64,000 nt of DNA from Gracilaria domingensis (Eukaryota; Rhodophyta; Florideophyceae; Gracilariales; Gracilariaceae): NCBI GenBank assembly GCA_022539475.1, contig VCMS01000004.1:186001-250000 (forward strand). Reading direction: 5' to 3'. The notes under the pieces are model-generated. The model saw only the letters and a list, made by a program, of their open reading frames with translations. It was not told the origin of the DNA and did not search any database. How positions within the stretch are numbered: the stretch's first letter is position 1; every line of letters starts with the position of its first letter. This document shows, piece after piece, positions 1 to 12,100 of the stretch. The translations under genes and the position numbers were made by a program.

Positions 1-1956
1 AGTGACGATTCTTGCACTTGATCGTCTTCTTCGAGCCTTGACAACCTTCAGACTGTGGAACCCATCGAATAACATCGCCAATCTGAGAGAAACGACCTGT
101 ATTGCAACAGCAGGTAGATTCGCAATGCAAATCGTACTTCACACAAGTACATCCATTTGACTTCGTACACGCACCAGTGTGATTACACGGTTTGTATACA
201 GCGTGATTATTATCTTCATCGGCAGCGTTTTCATCGTCGTCCTCCTCAACATCATGAACGTGCGATTTGCCGTCGGGAGATTTCGATTCTTGCCATCTTC
301 GAATTCGCTGAATCGGAGAATTTGATGGCTCGGCTTTCTTTTTCTTCTTCCCCTTTTTGTTGCAGGTTTTCTTTCTCTCTTGCTTGGCAGCCCTGACTGC
401 TTGAGCAATCAAATTCTGCTCCTGAGCGCTCGAAATGCGTGCACGCACCTCTCGGCAGCTTTTGGAACCAATGATGATGGAAAGTGAGCAAGGGTCCTCA
501 TCCGTCAAAGAGCATGCTTGTCTCAAAAGCATGACCTCTTCATCAGACCACGGGTGTCCTTCTTCCGCACTTTGGCGAGCCTGCAGATGCTCCTCGAGCA
601 AAAAGCAGCGTGCAGAACAAGGCTTTGCGACGCGTCTTATCAAATCGCCCATTCTGTCTGAGACGGTATCATCAGGAATAGGTCGAGTAGGCAAAACATC
701 CTCTCCGGTGTGCATTTCGCAGCCAAACAAAAAGCACTTGAAACAGAAAAACTTGTCTACAAAGTCAATGTGAGCGCGCTGCGAAAGGGGTTCACAGCTG
801 GGAAAATCCAAGGCGTGGAAGATAGCGTGTTCCTTTTCTCTTCTGCTCCGCCGTTTTGAAATTAGTTGTTGAGCCTTTTTCTCTCTGAGCAAAGCGACTT
901 TATACGCATGCAAGATCCGTCGAGTATCAGCGATTCTGAAGGCGGCAGCTAGTTGTTTGAGCACGAGTTGATTGTTACCCCGTTCTCGAATGGTATGGAC
1001 GATGATTTGACGCTGTGACTGTCTCAATCTTCTAGCAGACAGCGAGTCAAAGGTGTCGGATTGTGGGGTGACAAGGGCACCATTTTGATCAAATTCTCCG
1101 TCGCTTCTAAGTTCAGCGCTGTGCGGTTCGCTGGCGTCTTCGAGCATTTTGCAATAGGCCTCTTCAGCCTTCTCCATTTGGCTGCTACTCTCGCCAAAAT
1201 AAGGGCGAAATGGATCGAGATCGATATCGTTTTCGAAGTAGTTGAGCTTGACAGGGATCCAGGCAGTGTACTTTGGATTTCTTCTGACCCTTCGCATGAG
1301 GACGACTGCCGGACCTTGTCGATGACGGTCGGCTATGTGAGCCAGAGCAGTGAAAGAAGGGTCGGGTGGTGGAGTGGTACTGTTTGTAATGGAAGCAAGA
1401 AAGTCATCGCTGGCAGTCTCGTCGGAAGACTCGCCATTGAGAGCGGCACGGAGGGGGCAGTTGAGGGGATGATTGCTAGAAGCTTGCAAACGTTGCAAGT
1501 AGAGCTTTCTGCGCCTTTGTTGCTTGCGAACGTATTTGAACTGGGTAGTTAGTTGGGCGAGGATGAGTTTGTGCGCGTCAGCATTGAGCTGGTTGAGGTA
1601 GGTTTGCTGGGCATATCTGCAGCAGGCGCACAAGAAAGAGAGCGAGGGGCATGTGCACGGTGAGTGACGGATGGGCAGAGGCGAAGGAGTTGCGCGCGAG
1701 CGACGTACCTGATGGACTGAACGAGGCTGCGCTTCGGAGGCGCGTCCGAGACGTGGGGCGGTTCGAGAAGCTCAGTCTCGGTCTTGACCATCTGGACGCG
1801 CGCGCACGAAGCCAAGTCGGGCGCGCGGCTGAAGCGCGGGGGGGAGCGCGCGGCCGCGAGCGCGGCAGCCCGCCTTTGATCCGCGCGATGCGACGCCCCA
1901 GCCGCAACGCAAGCTGGCAGCGCTGTAGGCGAGCTTCGCGCCAAAAGCGCGCGCAC
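1..1956 (-). CDS. EZH: E(z)/EZH-type histone H3K27 methyltransferase, 5' part (partial)
   Basis: Catalytic subunit of Polycomb repressive complex 2, which methylates histone H3 Lys27. Two exons are visible. Exon 1 (1956-1709) ends ATCAG before GTACGT. The 92-nt intron (1708-1617) ends in a pyrimidine-rich stretch and GCAG. Exon 2 runs from 1616 off the left edge, and the join stays in frame (phase 2). At least 621 residues are present. Visible landmarks are a Cys-rich stretch (FFCFKCFLFGCEMH, about 810-715), a SANT domain (WSDEEVMLLRQACSL followed by IGSKSCREVR, about 560-440), a Lys-rich linker, an acidic stretch, and a pre-SET CXC domain (YKPCNHTGACTK...CTCVKYDLHCESTCCC, about 200-90). The SET domain must lie beyond base 1. 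The first ATG is at 1956; an internal ATG at 1791 (MVKTETEL) may be the true start because upstream residues look like translated GC-rich leader. The family call is firm. Confidence 0.88.
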
Positions 1957-2747
1957 CGCGCCGCCTTACAGTAGCCGCGCGGCGCGGCGCGGCGAAGGTA
2001 TCCTCGGCTCCCCCCCGTGATTAACGGAATTTGGCGCGTTCGACGCTGTCACTCTGCGGTGACGTCACTGTATCTTCGAGACACAAATTCCGGCGAGCAC
2101 GGCGCGAACTCGGGAATCGCGGAGGGCGCAAGTTTACAGCGGCTGCCGCGCTCGAATTCGGTGCGCGCACCTGTCGCAGCTGACACTTTCTCGGCTAAGC
2201 GTACGCACTGTACCCCTGTCTAAGATACCCACATTGTGCAGTGCAGGTACAAGGGCACAACTTCTTGTGGCACACGGATCTTGTCCCCGCCTCTCAAAGC
2301 CCCCTTCTGGCGCCACGTCTTTCCACATTCCGGCCTTGTAGCAAAAAAAGAATCTTAATCCTTCTGCATACCCTTGTTAACCAGGTAACCTGCGTAATGT
2401 GTATACGTATCAGATAATAGCTACAACAATTTGCCAACAAACGCCACTTCTTAATCCACCAACCACTGATCGCTCCCATACCCACCTACCGCCTACCGCC
2501 CCCCCCCCCCCCCCGCTCATCGCTCCCAGCATACTGCAGTTGTCGAGCACACACGTCAACTCCAATTCAAAACGCCTCAACCATCGCCGCATTACATCGA
2601 CATCTGATGTCACACACCACCCACTGATCTTTTCAAAATAAACACGGACAATACCCTCACCGCCTCACCCCCTCTTGAGTCCTTCCATCGATCACACCCT
2701 CACCTCACTATCCGAAAATAGGAAAACAGCAGCCACACAACACGTCC
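1957..2747. other. Intergenic, upstream of EZH and downstream of the FG-GAP gene
   Basis: No convincing gene. GC-rich near the EZH start (GCGCGG runs about 1975-1995), then AT-richer, with a C-run of about 16 at 2499-2514. The rest probably holds the EZH promoter and the 3' end of the next gene. Confidence 0.6.
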
Positions 2748-4277
2748 CTACAACAGACCCAACACAGCAGTTGTTCCATGTCTCACTCCGCGCTTCATCA
2801 CAATGTACCCATTCGCATACCTCACATAGACAGCGGTAACTTCTGTCCGCGATCCAATTCCAAAGTGCAACGTTTCCATGTAAGAGTTGGACACCTCCGT
2901 TCCGGGAGATCCAACTCGTCGCTTGAGCCACAAGTTACCGGCGTTCACCAGAACCACCGCGTGCATCGGAGTACAGCTTCGATCCCACGGAACTCCCACC
3001 CGCACATGAATGAAGTTGGCATTTCCTTCAGACATGTCCAATTGGTTCTTGAAGATTCTGTAAGAACCTCCAAACTCAATGTCATTGTGATCACCCTGAC
3101 TAGCGACCAGATCCACTCTACCATCCATGTCGTAATCAACAGCCACAGCATTGTCACCGTGCACATCCGACGGCCGATCCGGAGTCAATCCATCCACACG
3201 TCGGAATGTCGTACCACCCAGGTTGATCAGCATAAAGTCTGGTTCATCGTACTGACTCACATAAACGTCCATCCATCCATCATTATTAAAGTCGCCCACC
3301 GTGACGCCATGTGACCGAGTATTCTTGGGAATACCCGCTTGCGCACTAACGTCAACGTATTTGCCATTTCGATTCTCCAGCAAGTAGTCGTCGTAAGCCA
3401 CGTCCGGTAGCCACGGTCCCACGCGCACTCGCGCCACATAAAGGTCAAAGTCGCCGTCATTATCAAAATCAATCTCGGCAACAGCAATGACACCCCTACG
3501 GGACAGTTGCGACGGAAACACCTGATCGGTAATATCAGTCAGCTCAAAGTTGCCTGTAACCTTGTACATAGCAAAGCGCCACATGGCCAAAATTTCCACT
3601 GAGCCGTCATTGTCGACGTCTGTGACCATTGCAATCTGGTTATCACTAGTTTCGAAGCCGCCCTTCAGCTGGCGTGGCGCGAAGTTTTCTCCGTCGATAC
3701 CCTCGTACGCAAAATGTGTGACGCCTTCAAGAGCTCGCGCGTTGACGTAAAGAACGTCCAGAAACTGCGGATGACGCCCTTCAGACAAGTCAAGGTAGAG
3801 GGCCGTACGACCGCGGGCTCCAAACACGTCCAGGCCAGACTCAGCATCTACGCGCGTGATGGCGCGAGTGAACGGGTTCACCTCGAAAACAAACGGTGAA
3901 GCGGGGTTCATGCCGAAGTTACCGCCAACAGACATGGAAAAACGCATGGTCTTCGTGGTGGGTGACACAGGCCATGCGTTGAGACCATGTGTGTCGTGCC
4001 ATATGCCCCACTGCGCCTTTGTGAACGTGCCGTCGCGGTTGTTAAAGTACAGCTCCTCAAACGTTTGATCGTGATGGCAGAAGAGCAAGTCGGGCCATCC
4101 ATCACGATCAAGATCGGCTACCGATGGTGCGCCATACTTTTTGAGCTTTGGTTGCCTGAGAATGATTCCGGCGCTGATGGTGACATCAACGAAGGATGGG
4201 ACGGGTTTCGCGGCGTGCGCGATGGACAGCACGACCGCGACGACGAAGGCGAGCACAAGGAAGGAGGGCGAGTGCAT
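2748..4277 (-). CDS. Secreted FG-GAP/VCBS repeat protein with C-terminal ASPIC/UnbV domain
   Basis: Single exon, 509 residues from the ATG at 4277. The open frame continues upstream, but the segment before 4277 is Arg-rich leader, while 4277 begins a clear signal peptide (MHSPSFLVLAFVVAVVLSI, cleavage near AHA). It is followed by a beta-propeller of FG-GAP/VCBS repeats with Ca-binding-like loops: DLDRDGWPD, DVDNDGSVE, DFDNDGDFD, DFNNDGWMD and DYDMDGRVD. The C-terminal roughly 75 residues (FGIGSRTEVTAVYVRYANG) resemble the ASPIC/UnbV module of CRTAC1-like proteins. Known relatives are secreted or surface Ca-binding adhesion-type proteins. The exact role here is unknown. The neighbouring gene on the right is divergent, and about 1.6 kb separates the two starts. 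Confidence 0.82.
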   Translation of the reverse strand: MHSPSFLVLAFVVAVVLSIAHAAKPVPSFVDVTISAGIILRQPKLKKYGAPSVADLDRDGWPDLLFCHHDQTFEELYFNNRDGTFTKAQWGIWHDTHGLNAWPVSPTTKTMRFSMSVGGNFGMNPASPFVFEVNPFTRAITRVDAESGLDVFGARGRTALYLDLSEGRHPQFLDVLYVNARALEGVTHFAYEGIDGENFAPRQLKGGFETSDNQIAMVTDVDNDGSVEILAMWRFAMYKVTGNFELTDITDQVFPSQLSRRGVIAVAEIDFDNDGDFDLYVARVRVGPWLPDVAYDDYLLENRNGKYVDVSAQAGIPKNTRSHGVTVGDFNNDGWMDVYVSQYDEPDFMLINLGGTTFRRVDGLTPDRPSDVHGDNAVAVDYDMDGRVDLVASQGDHNDIEFGGSYRIFKNQLDMSEGNANFIHVRVGVPWDRSCTPMHAVVLVNAGNLWLKRRVGSPGTEVSNSYMETLHFGIGSRTEVTAVYVRYANGYIVMKRGVRHGTTAVLGLL

Positions 4278-5866
4278 GGTGCGAAGGGGGATGGCGGTGG
4301 AAGGCAGAACGTCTCGTACCTTCCGCGGCCGACCGCGAGTGGGGCCACTCTTATAGCCAGCGGTAAGCCGTGCGCGCGGCGCGTGCGAGCGTCTGAGCGC
4401 CGAGGCGATGAGGCGACGGAAAGCGCGTGCGGGCCACGCGTGACGCACGCGCCACGACAGTTACAACGGCTGGTAGTGTACAGGTACCGTCGTACACGCG
4501 CGCACAACGCCAATGCGCGTGTTTACAGCGAGTGGGACACGCGCGCCGGCGCTGCGGCGGGCGCAGAGGCGGCGTGACACCTTCATTCTGGCGCGCCCGT
4601 TGGAGATGACATCAATGCGGCAGCGACTCGCTGCCCCCTAGCCGGATGATTGATGCTCGCGGGACGCTCCCTGTCAAGGCATGAGCTCGCTCGCTCGATA
4701 ACGCAGTGTCGATATCTAATATCTTCGAGATAGACGCGCGCTCGTGAACGAGCACCTCCCCCAGTCACATGCCCGCGCGAGGCGATGGTCGAAAGCTCCG
4801 CTTACAGCTTTTCATGATGGCGTTGGCGCAGTAGTAATCTTCACGTCTGTGCTTTTCGACACCGATGCGCATCCGGCGTGCATTGTCGACGGAGCAACTG
4901 ACGAAAGCTTTCTCGCACTTGCTTGCCTGCCGCTGTGCATGCTTCATGCATGCACCTAAGCGCTTTAATTTATTTATATGATGGTTTTATCTACGAGCGC
5001 TGTCTGCCGACCGGGGGCGACTGTATACTATTACACGACATATGTAGCCGAAAGGCGGAGAAAGAATGGTCAATCCATTTCTCGCCCATCACGAAATATG
5101 CCATGCAAGCTTTTCTTCGCGGCCAAGATTGCTCGTAACTGTTACTGTATCTACGCGCTACTGTAGAGTTTCGCGCTTCGGCGTCCTTGCGAACGCAAAG
5201 AGGCTCGGGTACTGTAGATAGCGTCGCGCCACGGAGGAGCAGCAGGCGCTATCAAGTTGGCCATATCAGCTCTGAAGCGGCGCGCACTGACAGCTGCGAT
5301 CACAGCCTGGGGGCGCGGCACATATCCGGAGAGACGAGCCACATTCCACTCCCTCTTTCTACGCACGCATGCACCATCAATACGCCGCAAAAACTGAGCG
5401 CAATTACGGCTGCGCGGCACCGCCCCCTGCGGGCGCGCGCGAGCCACAGAGCGCTCGCGCTCCACGCTCCTCCCCTCTTCAGTCAGCGCTCTGTAAGGCG
5501 CGCCGTATGGCCGCGCTTCACGGCGACAGCCGACGTCTCGTTGCGGAACACAAGGCAGCATCGAGCGCCAATCAGCGGCCGCCGCGCCGTTCAAAAATTT
5601 GAACGCCGCTCCTCACGCTCCGCCGCGTGACACGAGCACCCCGCCAGTAAAACTGCGCGTGCTCGCGGCTACCCGCGGCCCACCGCCGCCCGACACCCGC
5701 AGTAGCCCCGCACCCCGGTGGCCACGTGTCGCATGTCACGTATGACGCGTGGCGCTGTCTGCGCCCCTCGCGCGCGCGCGCTCCGCTCTCTGCTATCAAC
5801 GCTGCTGCGCCGCGCAAGCGCCCGGCCGCAGCTCGCGCGCGACGGCCACCGTTGGGGCGCGCGACG
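4278..5866. other. Long divergent intergenic region
   Basis: Lies between the divergently transcribed FG-GAP gene and the NDUFA7-like gene. GC-rich at both ends, AT-richer in the middle (about 4950-5170). Open frames here are GC-driven, unsupported by motifs, and lie on both strands over the same bases. No repeat of note. Confidence 0.6.
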
Positions 5867-6356
5867 ATGGCGTTCCGATCGCGCGCAAAGCCGCTGCTCG
5901 ACGCCGCCAACAAGGCGGAGACCGTCATGACGGGCGAGGGCGGCCTCCGCGGCTTTCTGCACCGCATGCAGGCGCGCGTGCGCACCGGCAAGATTCTGCG
6001 CCCGGACGTCGAGGACGACGTGCTTCGCAAGCCCGTGTCCGAGTCCAAGTTCCGCTATCCGTCACCAGGGTAAGTCAAACGCCGTTCCGACCGCCGCGCT
6101 TCTGCGTTTGATCACACGTTGCTAATTGCACGCCCGTATGAGCAGTTCGCAACCGACGCCCGTCGTGCCACAGGGTCCGTATGAGAATGTGTTCAACATC
6201 GAGTATCACAGTCGTGATGTTCGTCGCCGTCATACCAAGCACCAAATCGACGCCGCTCAGGCTGCCGCCACTGCCGGTCTGCCGCCCACGCCTGGAACCC
6301 CCGCTCGGAGCAAGTTCCTGGGCATGGCTGGCGATTTTGACAGAGTGCAGCAGTAA
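5867..6356 (+). CDS. Small two-exon protein resembling complex I accessory subunit NDUFA7 (B14.5a)
   Basis: Exon 1 is 5867-6069; the 76-nt intron (6070-6145) has GTAAGT at its start and GAGCAG at its end; exon 2 is 6146-6356. Together they give 137 residues. The join completes a Gly codon and keeps one frame: RYPSPG is followed by SQPTPVVPQGPYENVFNIEY. Evidence that the gene is real is the clean splice and sensible protein. The family call is weak: PTPVVPQGPYENVFNIEYHS followed by RDVRRR resembles the P..P.GP....N.Y..RD.RR stretch of NDUFA7. If right, it is an accessory subunit of mitochondrial NADH:ubiquinone oxidoreductase. There is no membrane segment. The N-terminus (MAFRSRAKPLLDAANKAET) is basic and amphipathic, compatible with mitochondrial import. 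The gene stop and the SANT gene stop converge, 193 bp apart. Confidence 0.6.
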
Positions 6357-6414
6357 AACGCACGCGCAACGCGATCACCTTGCTCATGCACACACACCTA
6401 CATGCGTCGACAAA

Positions 6415-6494
6415 ACACACACACACACACACACACAACTCTTTACAGCTACTCGGAAAAACAAAAAAAAAGATACACACACACACACACACAA
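6415..6494. repeat. Two (CA)n microsatellite tracts
   Basis: Dinucleotide CA runs at about 6415-6437 and 6474-6494, separated by A-rich sequence, in the 3' spacer between two convergent genes. Confidence 0.9.
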
Positions 6495-6549
6495 CCAACT
6501 CACCGCTGACTCACTCGATGCGTACACATCAATGAGCCCCTCCTCCCTG

Positions 6550-7710
6550 TCAGTCCTCATCAGACCGCTGTCCCTCCTCCTGCATTTCAACCTCTGCGTC
6601 CTTGACCGTAGAACTTGGTGCGCCACCATGTCTTGGTTTCCGCCGTTGCCATGGTCGGCTATTCTTCTTGGTCAATTTGCCCTGTCGAATCAGATACGAA
6701 CCGTGCGATTGTATTTGTCTTCTCGAGCGTCCCGGTAGAGAGTCCTGATACAGCTTCCATTGACATCCATACTTAAGATACGCTTTCATGAACGTCTCCT
6801 CCTCGCGCGCCGTCCACGCTGGCGCTCTTGTGCGCCGAAGTTTTCTCACGCCGCCCTCACTCCGTGACATCACGTCGCGCTCGTGCATGCGCCGTATATC
6901 CTCTGATTGCTCGGGCTCGAACGACGCGGAAGGCGAGTACGCACTCCACTCCTCCTCCTGACTGTTGCTCACGCTCTCGGCCTCGAGTTTGCTGCGGTCA
7001 TCTCGCTTGTGCTCGCGCTCCTCTGGCGTTCGCAACGACAGCCGTGCGTCGCGGCCAGACTCAAACACATCCACTAGTTTTGAGCGGTACTTTTGCAGCA
7101 ACGACTCGTTCCTTATGGCAGTCTTGTGCATTTTCTTGATGCGGGTCTCCGCCGTACGCAGTTTGTTTTTAAAATGTTCCAACTCTATGCGCAACACGCG
7201 ATTCTCCTCCAGCAGCTCAGTTCGCGACTCCTTGCCGAGCGACCGACGCTTGGACTTGGAGGGTGACTGGTTGTCGACGTTGACCAGTTGACTGGCCGTT
7301 GGCAACATGTCCGGTCGACGGTCATCCACGCGAAGCGGAGAGATTCGCGCCTGCGGCTGTGCCACCGAGCTGGCATGATCGTCCGGCTTTTGTGTGAGCG
7401 ACGAAATGTCACGCGCGAGCATGGACGGCACCAGCTGCGACATGGTGCGCTTTCGCGGCGAGGTGTCGATGGCACGCGGAGGGTTGTGCACGTTGCGAGA
7501 AACCTCGCCAGGCGGCGGCAGCAACTGGAGGTTGGAGGTGGGGAGGCTGGGCCTCTGGTGATTTCGCTCCTGCTGAGAGCCATCGTCGCTGTTGGCGGCA
7601 GACGGATGTAGCTGCGGGTGCAAGTGGGCGGACGATTCGTTTCGGTGGACAAGGTCGGCAAGCGAGGAGTTTCGTGGGGCTGGCGAACGGGAGTAATTGG
7701 CGTCGGTCAT
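6550..7710 (-). CDS. Coiled-coil protein with a C-terminal single Myb/SANT DNA-binding repeat
   Basis: Single exon, 386 residues from the ATG at 7710 (MTDANYSRS). The open frame runs further upstream but only from non-ATG codons in His/Ser-rich sequence. Visible parts: a low-complexity N-terminus; a Lys/Arg-rich segment (SPSKSKRRSLGKES, likely nuclear localisation); a coiled coil of about 55 residues (LLEENRVLRIELEHFKNKL...); and one Myb repeat near residues 295-350 with spaced Trp residues (APAWTAREEETFMKAYLKYG, then WKLYQDSLPGRS) and third helix RRQIQSHGSYLIRQG. The SHGSYL core recalls the SHAQKYF class of single-repeat Myb factors. Probably a nuclear DNA- or chromatin-binding regulator; the target is unknown. 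The acidic tail ends QRSDED. It shares a GC-rich divergent region with the OGT gene. Confidence 0.72.
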   Translation of the reverse strand: MTDANYSRSPAPRNSSLADLVHRNESSAHLHPQLHPSAANSDDGSQQERNHQRPSLPTSNLQLLPPPGEVSRNVHNPPRAIDTSPRKRTMSQLVPSMLARDISSLTQKPDDHASSVAQPQARISPLRVDDRRPDMLPTASQLVNVDNQSPSKSKRRSLGKESRTELLEENRVLRIELEHFKNKLRTAETRIKKMHKTAIRNESLLQKYRSKLVDVFESGRDARLSLRTPEEREHKRDDRSKLEAESVSNSQEEEWSAYSPSASFEPEQSEDIRRMHERDVMSRSEGGVRKLRRTRAPAWTAREEETFMKAYLKYGCQWKLYQDSLPGRSRRQIQSHGSYLIRQGKLTKKNSRPWQRRKPRHGGAPSSTVKDAEVEMQEEGQRSDED

Positions 7711-9163
7711 GGGGGGATGACGGCGATGGTGGTGATGATGAGCTGCGCTGGCGTGCGTGACGGTGGAGTGATGGTGAAGAGTCGCGGCTAACGGCACGCG
7801 CGCATGGCGCGCGGCTTGGGCCGACTGTGACAGTGTCGAAGGCTTTGTGGTGGACACGGGGGAAAGAGAGCGGTGGTGATGAGAGCGCACGGCGGTGGAA
7901 TGAGTGGAGAACGGAATGGTGGCGGGGGTTGCGGCTGTGCGCGGGACGGGAAGAGAGTGGGAGATAGGGGCGGGAGAGGTGGGGGGGGGGGGGGGGTCAG
8001 CAAAAGTTGCCGCAAACTGGGAGGCGGCGCGTTATGCAGTCTAAGGGGTGCGAGAGCGCGCGACGAGCATCGCGGCGAGAGTAGGCCGGCTCGTGGCAGA
8101 TAATGGCGCGACGCTTTGGCGGAATATCTGCGAATCGGCGCGCGCACGTGCGCTCGGTGCCGTACGTTCGATACGATGGCGCCTACAACGTGCACGGCCT
8201 CGCGCGCGCCGCGCGCCGCACGCCGCGCCGCGCTCGCCGCCGTGGCGGCGAATCCACATGGCTGCAGCTTGTCCGCGCGCGCTGGCGCGGCGGCGGCGCA
8301 CGTGTCCGCGCGCACACGCGCGCCACGCGGCCAGCCGGCCAGCGCCGCGCGCAAGAGGCGCGCGCGCCGCGCCGCTGTCGCCGCCGCGCGCGCGGCCTGC
8401 GCGCGGCCGCGCGGCGGCACACGCGACGGCGCGCCGGCGGCGCGCGCAAGCGCGCGTCAGCAGCCACGTCTTGGCGGCGCGCGCATGCGCCCGCTGTCAG
8501 CCGCTGGCTTACTGCGCGCCAGCGTTTCATATCGGCGCTGCGTACGCGCGCACCCCATTTCCGTTACGTGCCATTTTGCGTGCTTTCTCTGCGCGCCGGC
8601 GGCGCGCGCGCGGGGCGTGTGCCGCCAGCAGTGCGCGCGCATCTGGCTGCGCGCGCGGTGGCAGCGAGCCAATGGGCGCGGCGCGCAGCCTATCTCGCCG
8701 TGCGTCGCGCCCAACGGCGCGCCGCCACGTGCCATGCGAATCGCGCGCGCGCCGCGCGCGCGCAAGCGTGGCCACGCGGCACAGCGCGTGCCAAACGTCG
8801 ACCTTGTCATGCGCAATCTCCACCTGTCCAATGCTCAAAGGTCGCCAACCACGCAACGTTTGCAGTGGCTGCCTGCGCCCACCTTTCTACCATCTGCCAT
8901 CGTCGCCGCCCCTTGCGCACCCCTGCTCGCCCCCACGCTCCTCCGCTCCCCCCCCCCTCCACACCCACCCGCCACCACCCTCCCCCCCCCCCCCCCGGCC
9001 TCCCTCCGTCGTCGCGTCAGCGTCGTCGCCATTGTCGCCCGTACCCTCCGCCGCTTCTTCCGCCGCACTCACAGCCTCACATGGATCCCTCCTGACTGCC
9101 CCAATTCCCCTCTCCCCTTCCCCCTAGCCCCCCGACCCCCTAAGGCCCGTCAGCCCCGGTGCT
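7711..9163. other. Very GC-rich divergent region between the SANT and OGT genes
   Basis: About 1.45 kb dominated by GCGCGC/GCCGCG strings between 8040 and 8780, with a 16-base G-run at 7981-7996 and a 15-base C-run at 8982-8996. Long open frames exist in several frames at once, which is expected from stop-poor GC-rich DNA. None has recognisable motifs, so I treat the region as a shared promoter and leader region, not coding. Confidence 0.65.
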
Positions 9164-12100
9164 ATGGCCGTCACCCTGCACTTTGCGCCACGCCTTCCGT
9201 TGCCTCACCAGCTTCGTTCGCGCTCCCGTCTCGCTGCGCCGCCGCACCCATCGTCTTCTCCGCCGGCCTTTTCTGTCGCCCGCCCAGTCATGCCTGCTCA
9301 GTCGCACAACCCTTTTTATCCCCCCGCTCCCGCCGTCAATCCCCCCATGCATCCCTCCCTTCACTTTCATGACGCCCAACCCCCCTTCGCCCCAATGCAC
9401 CCCGTCGACACTCGTGTTCCTCCGCAGCAGGACCCGCATTTGCTCCAGCATGAACAGCCGCACCCGCCATCAGAGCTGTACCCCCATTCGCTCATGCTTG
9501 CTGACTCTTCCTATCCCCACGTGCATCCGCATCACCAACTCGCAGTGTCGCAGCGTCCGTTGCAGGCCCCGCCCCTGCCTCAGCCACATCCCTCGCAACA
9601 ACATGTACAGTATTTTGAGGACAACAACTTCTCTTCCGTTCCGGGCTCGCACACCATGGTGGACAACTCACAGCAACATGTCATGCACGTGCCGCCGTTT
9701 GACCGGGAACATGCTCATCTTTCGGCGTCACATGTCAACAACGTGCACGCTTCGAATGCTCACCATATTCACCCCCACTTCCAACACCATCAACCCAAGA
9801 GCGATGCGCAACCGCTGCACTACTTGTCTCATCCTGCACATTCCACAATTTCCTCCACACCGCTTCAAATACCCAATCCGCAATTGCACAAGCCGCAGCA
9901 ACCCAAGCAGCTGCAACCAAAGCTCCCGAATATGCCCTACCAGATGAGCGACAGGCCACACATTCAACCTCATGTTCAAGAGGAACCCAGCGCAAACTTG
10001 TCCTTTATTAATACTTTACGTCCTCCAGATTCATTCCAGCCCGACACGCATTCGGTATTGCAGCCACAGTTTCAAGCTCCACCGCCCGCTTCCTTACAAC
10101 ATGGAGCCCCGGATGATCACACTTCTCAAGAGCTGCTATTCCCAAACTCCTTTGTTACTAACTCCTCCACACACCCCCAACCTTCGCCAAACATGTTCGC
10201 TGTTCCTTCGTTTCGAATTTCTTCCACGGACCAATATGTCCCTCAACAAACAGGTCAAGACAACCTCGCCGCACCACCTCAGGCGTTCAGCACCATACCG
10301 CTTCAACCGACCGCATTGCTTCTTGCCCCAGCCCAACAACCATTGGGGCAAACCTCGGCTCAGCCGCTCGATCCATCCCAGGACTTAACCATGCAGCAAA
10401 TTGTTCCGAATGCTCAGGTACCTGCGGCTCCTACCATACCCATGCAAGACATGTTAGCACCGCTGCAGTTCACAGTTCCTGTTGATACTTTGGAATCTTG
10501 TCTAGCTGTTGGTCGTGCCTGCCAGAGTGCGGGCTACCTCAACCTTGCTTCTGATGTCTATCGAGCTTGCATAATTCTCTGTCCAGAATCTGCCGAGGCA
10601 CGAGCTGCATTTACAAGTGCCATGTATAGTCAGGGTATCTATGACCCGAACCTCTCGGAGTTTACCGGTCTAGAGTTTGGTCATGTTCCCGCCGAAGATA
10701 TCTTCAACAATGTTGGCAACACTCTGCGCAACTTCAACAGGATCCCAGAAGCGGAGATGGCGTACCGCGCCGCGCTGAGCATATCTCCGAGACATCCTGA
10801 CGCGTGGAACAACCTTGGAAACGCTATGAGAGCTCGGGTTGCCATTTTTGACGCTATGCACTGTTACAATGCTGCATTGGCTTGCCATCCTGGGTTCCCC
10901 GCAGCTCACTGCAACTTGGCCGGCTTACTCCGAGACCAAGGAAAACCTCAGGAAGCGGAATCACATTACAGAGCTGCATTAATGGGAAATCCCAATCTGC
11001 CAGAAGCTGCCGCCGGTCTTGGTACCGCATTGCGGGATATGGGTCGAACCGATGAAGCGATACCGTTCTATATCCGAGCAGTTACTCTCCAACCGGATGC
11101 TGCTGATCATCATGCCAATTTGGCGAATACCTACAAGGATCTGAACAAGATTGAAGAGTCTGTTGCGAGCTACAAGGCTGCTTTGTCACTGCAACCGGAT
11201 CTTCCGGACGCATTTTGCAATATGGTGCACTCGTTGAGTGTCATTTGCGACTGGTCGGATCGAACTCAAAACTTTGCAACTCTTTTGGCCATTATTGACA
11301 AGCAATTGGTTGCGATGATGAGAAACCCTGGTACGCCTTCTCGCCTGCAGCATACTCTAATGGGTGCGCTTTCAAATTCTACCCCACAACTTGTTGATGC
11401 TTGTGGGTCAAGATCGGAAAGAGAAGGATCTTTGTCAACCAGTACTCTTAAGGAAGAGAATTCAGACCGATTAGCTCGAAGGAAATACGTGCATCACCCG
11501 TCATCTCCCGCCGTGTTTAGGAAGTCAAAGCTGAAGAGTAGATTTGCCAAGTTCATCACGAGCTCCCCGTCTGTTGTTTCTCCTGTACTTATAACTGGGC
11601 TTCCCAGCGTCCAGCCGTTCCATGCTCTCATATATCCTCTGAGTCCGGAAAAATTCAAGGCTTTGTCAGCGGCCTATGCGTCGAGGGCGGAGTCGGTGGT
11701 GGCTGGAATTCCGCATGTTCTCCAGCATTGGGTATATCCTAGAGGTCCTAAACCCCGCTTGAAGGTGGGCTATGTTTCTTCCGACTACAATAATCATCCC
11801 TACAGTCATCTGACTCAAAGCATATACGGGCTTCATGGGAAGGGCACCAGTGTCGAGTGTTACTGCTATGCACTCACCCCCTCTGACAATTCTCATTGGA
11901 GAAGACGCATCGAGAACGAGGCTGAGCATTTTCTGGACATATCCGGTTTATCTGCGAAGCAGTCTGCAGAGGCCATAGCAAACGATGGTATTCACGTTCT
12001 AGTGAATTGTAATGGGTACACGAAAGGTGCACGAACCGAGCTTTTCGCTCTTAGACCTGCTCCGATTCAAGTTTCTTTCATGGGCTTCCCGGGAACGTTG

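Noticed and set aside
8048-9372. Open frames of 330-420 codons on the plus strand in all three phases
   Set aside because: Frames in every phase over GCGCGC-rich DNA, Arg/Ala/Pro-only composition, no motifs and no ATG context favouring one. Explained by lack of stops in GC-rich sequence.
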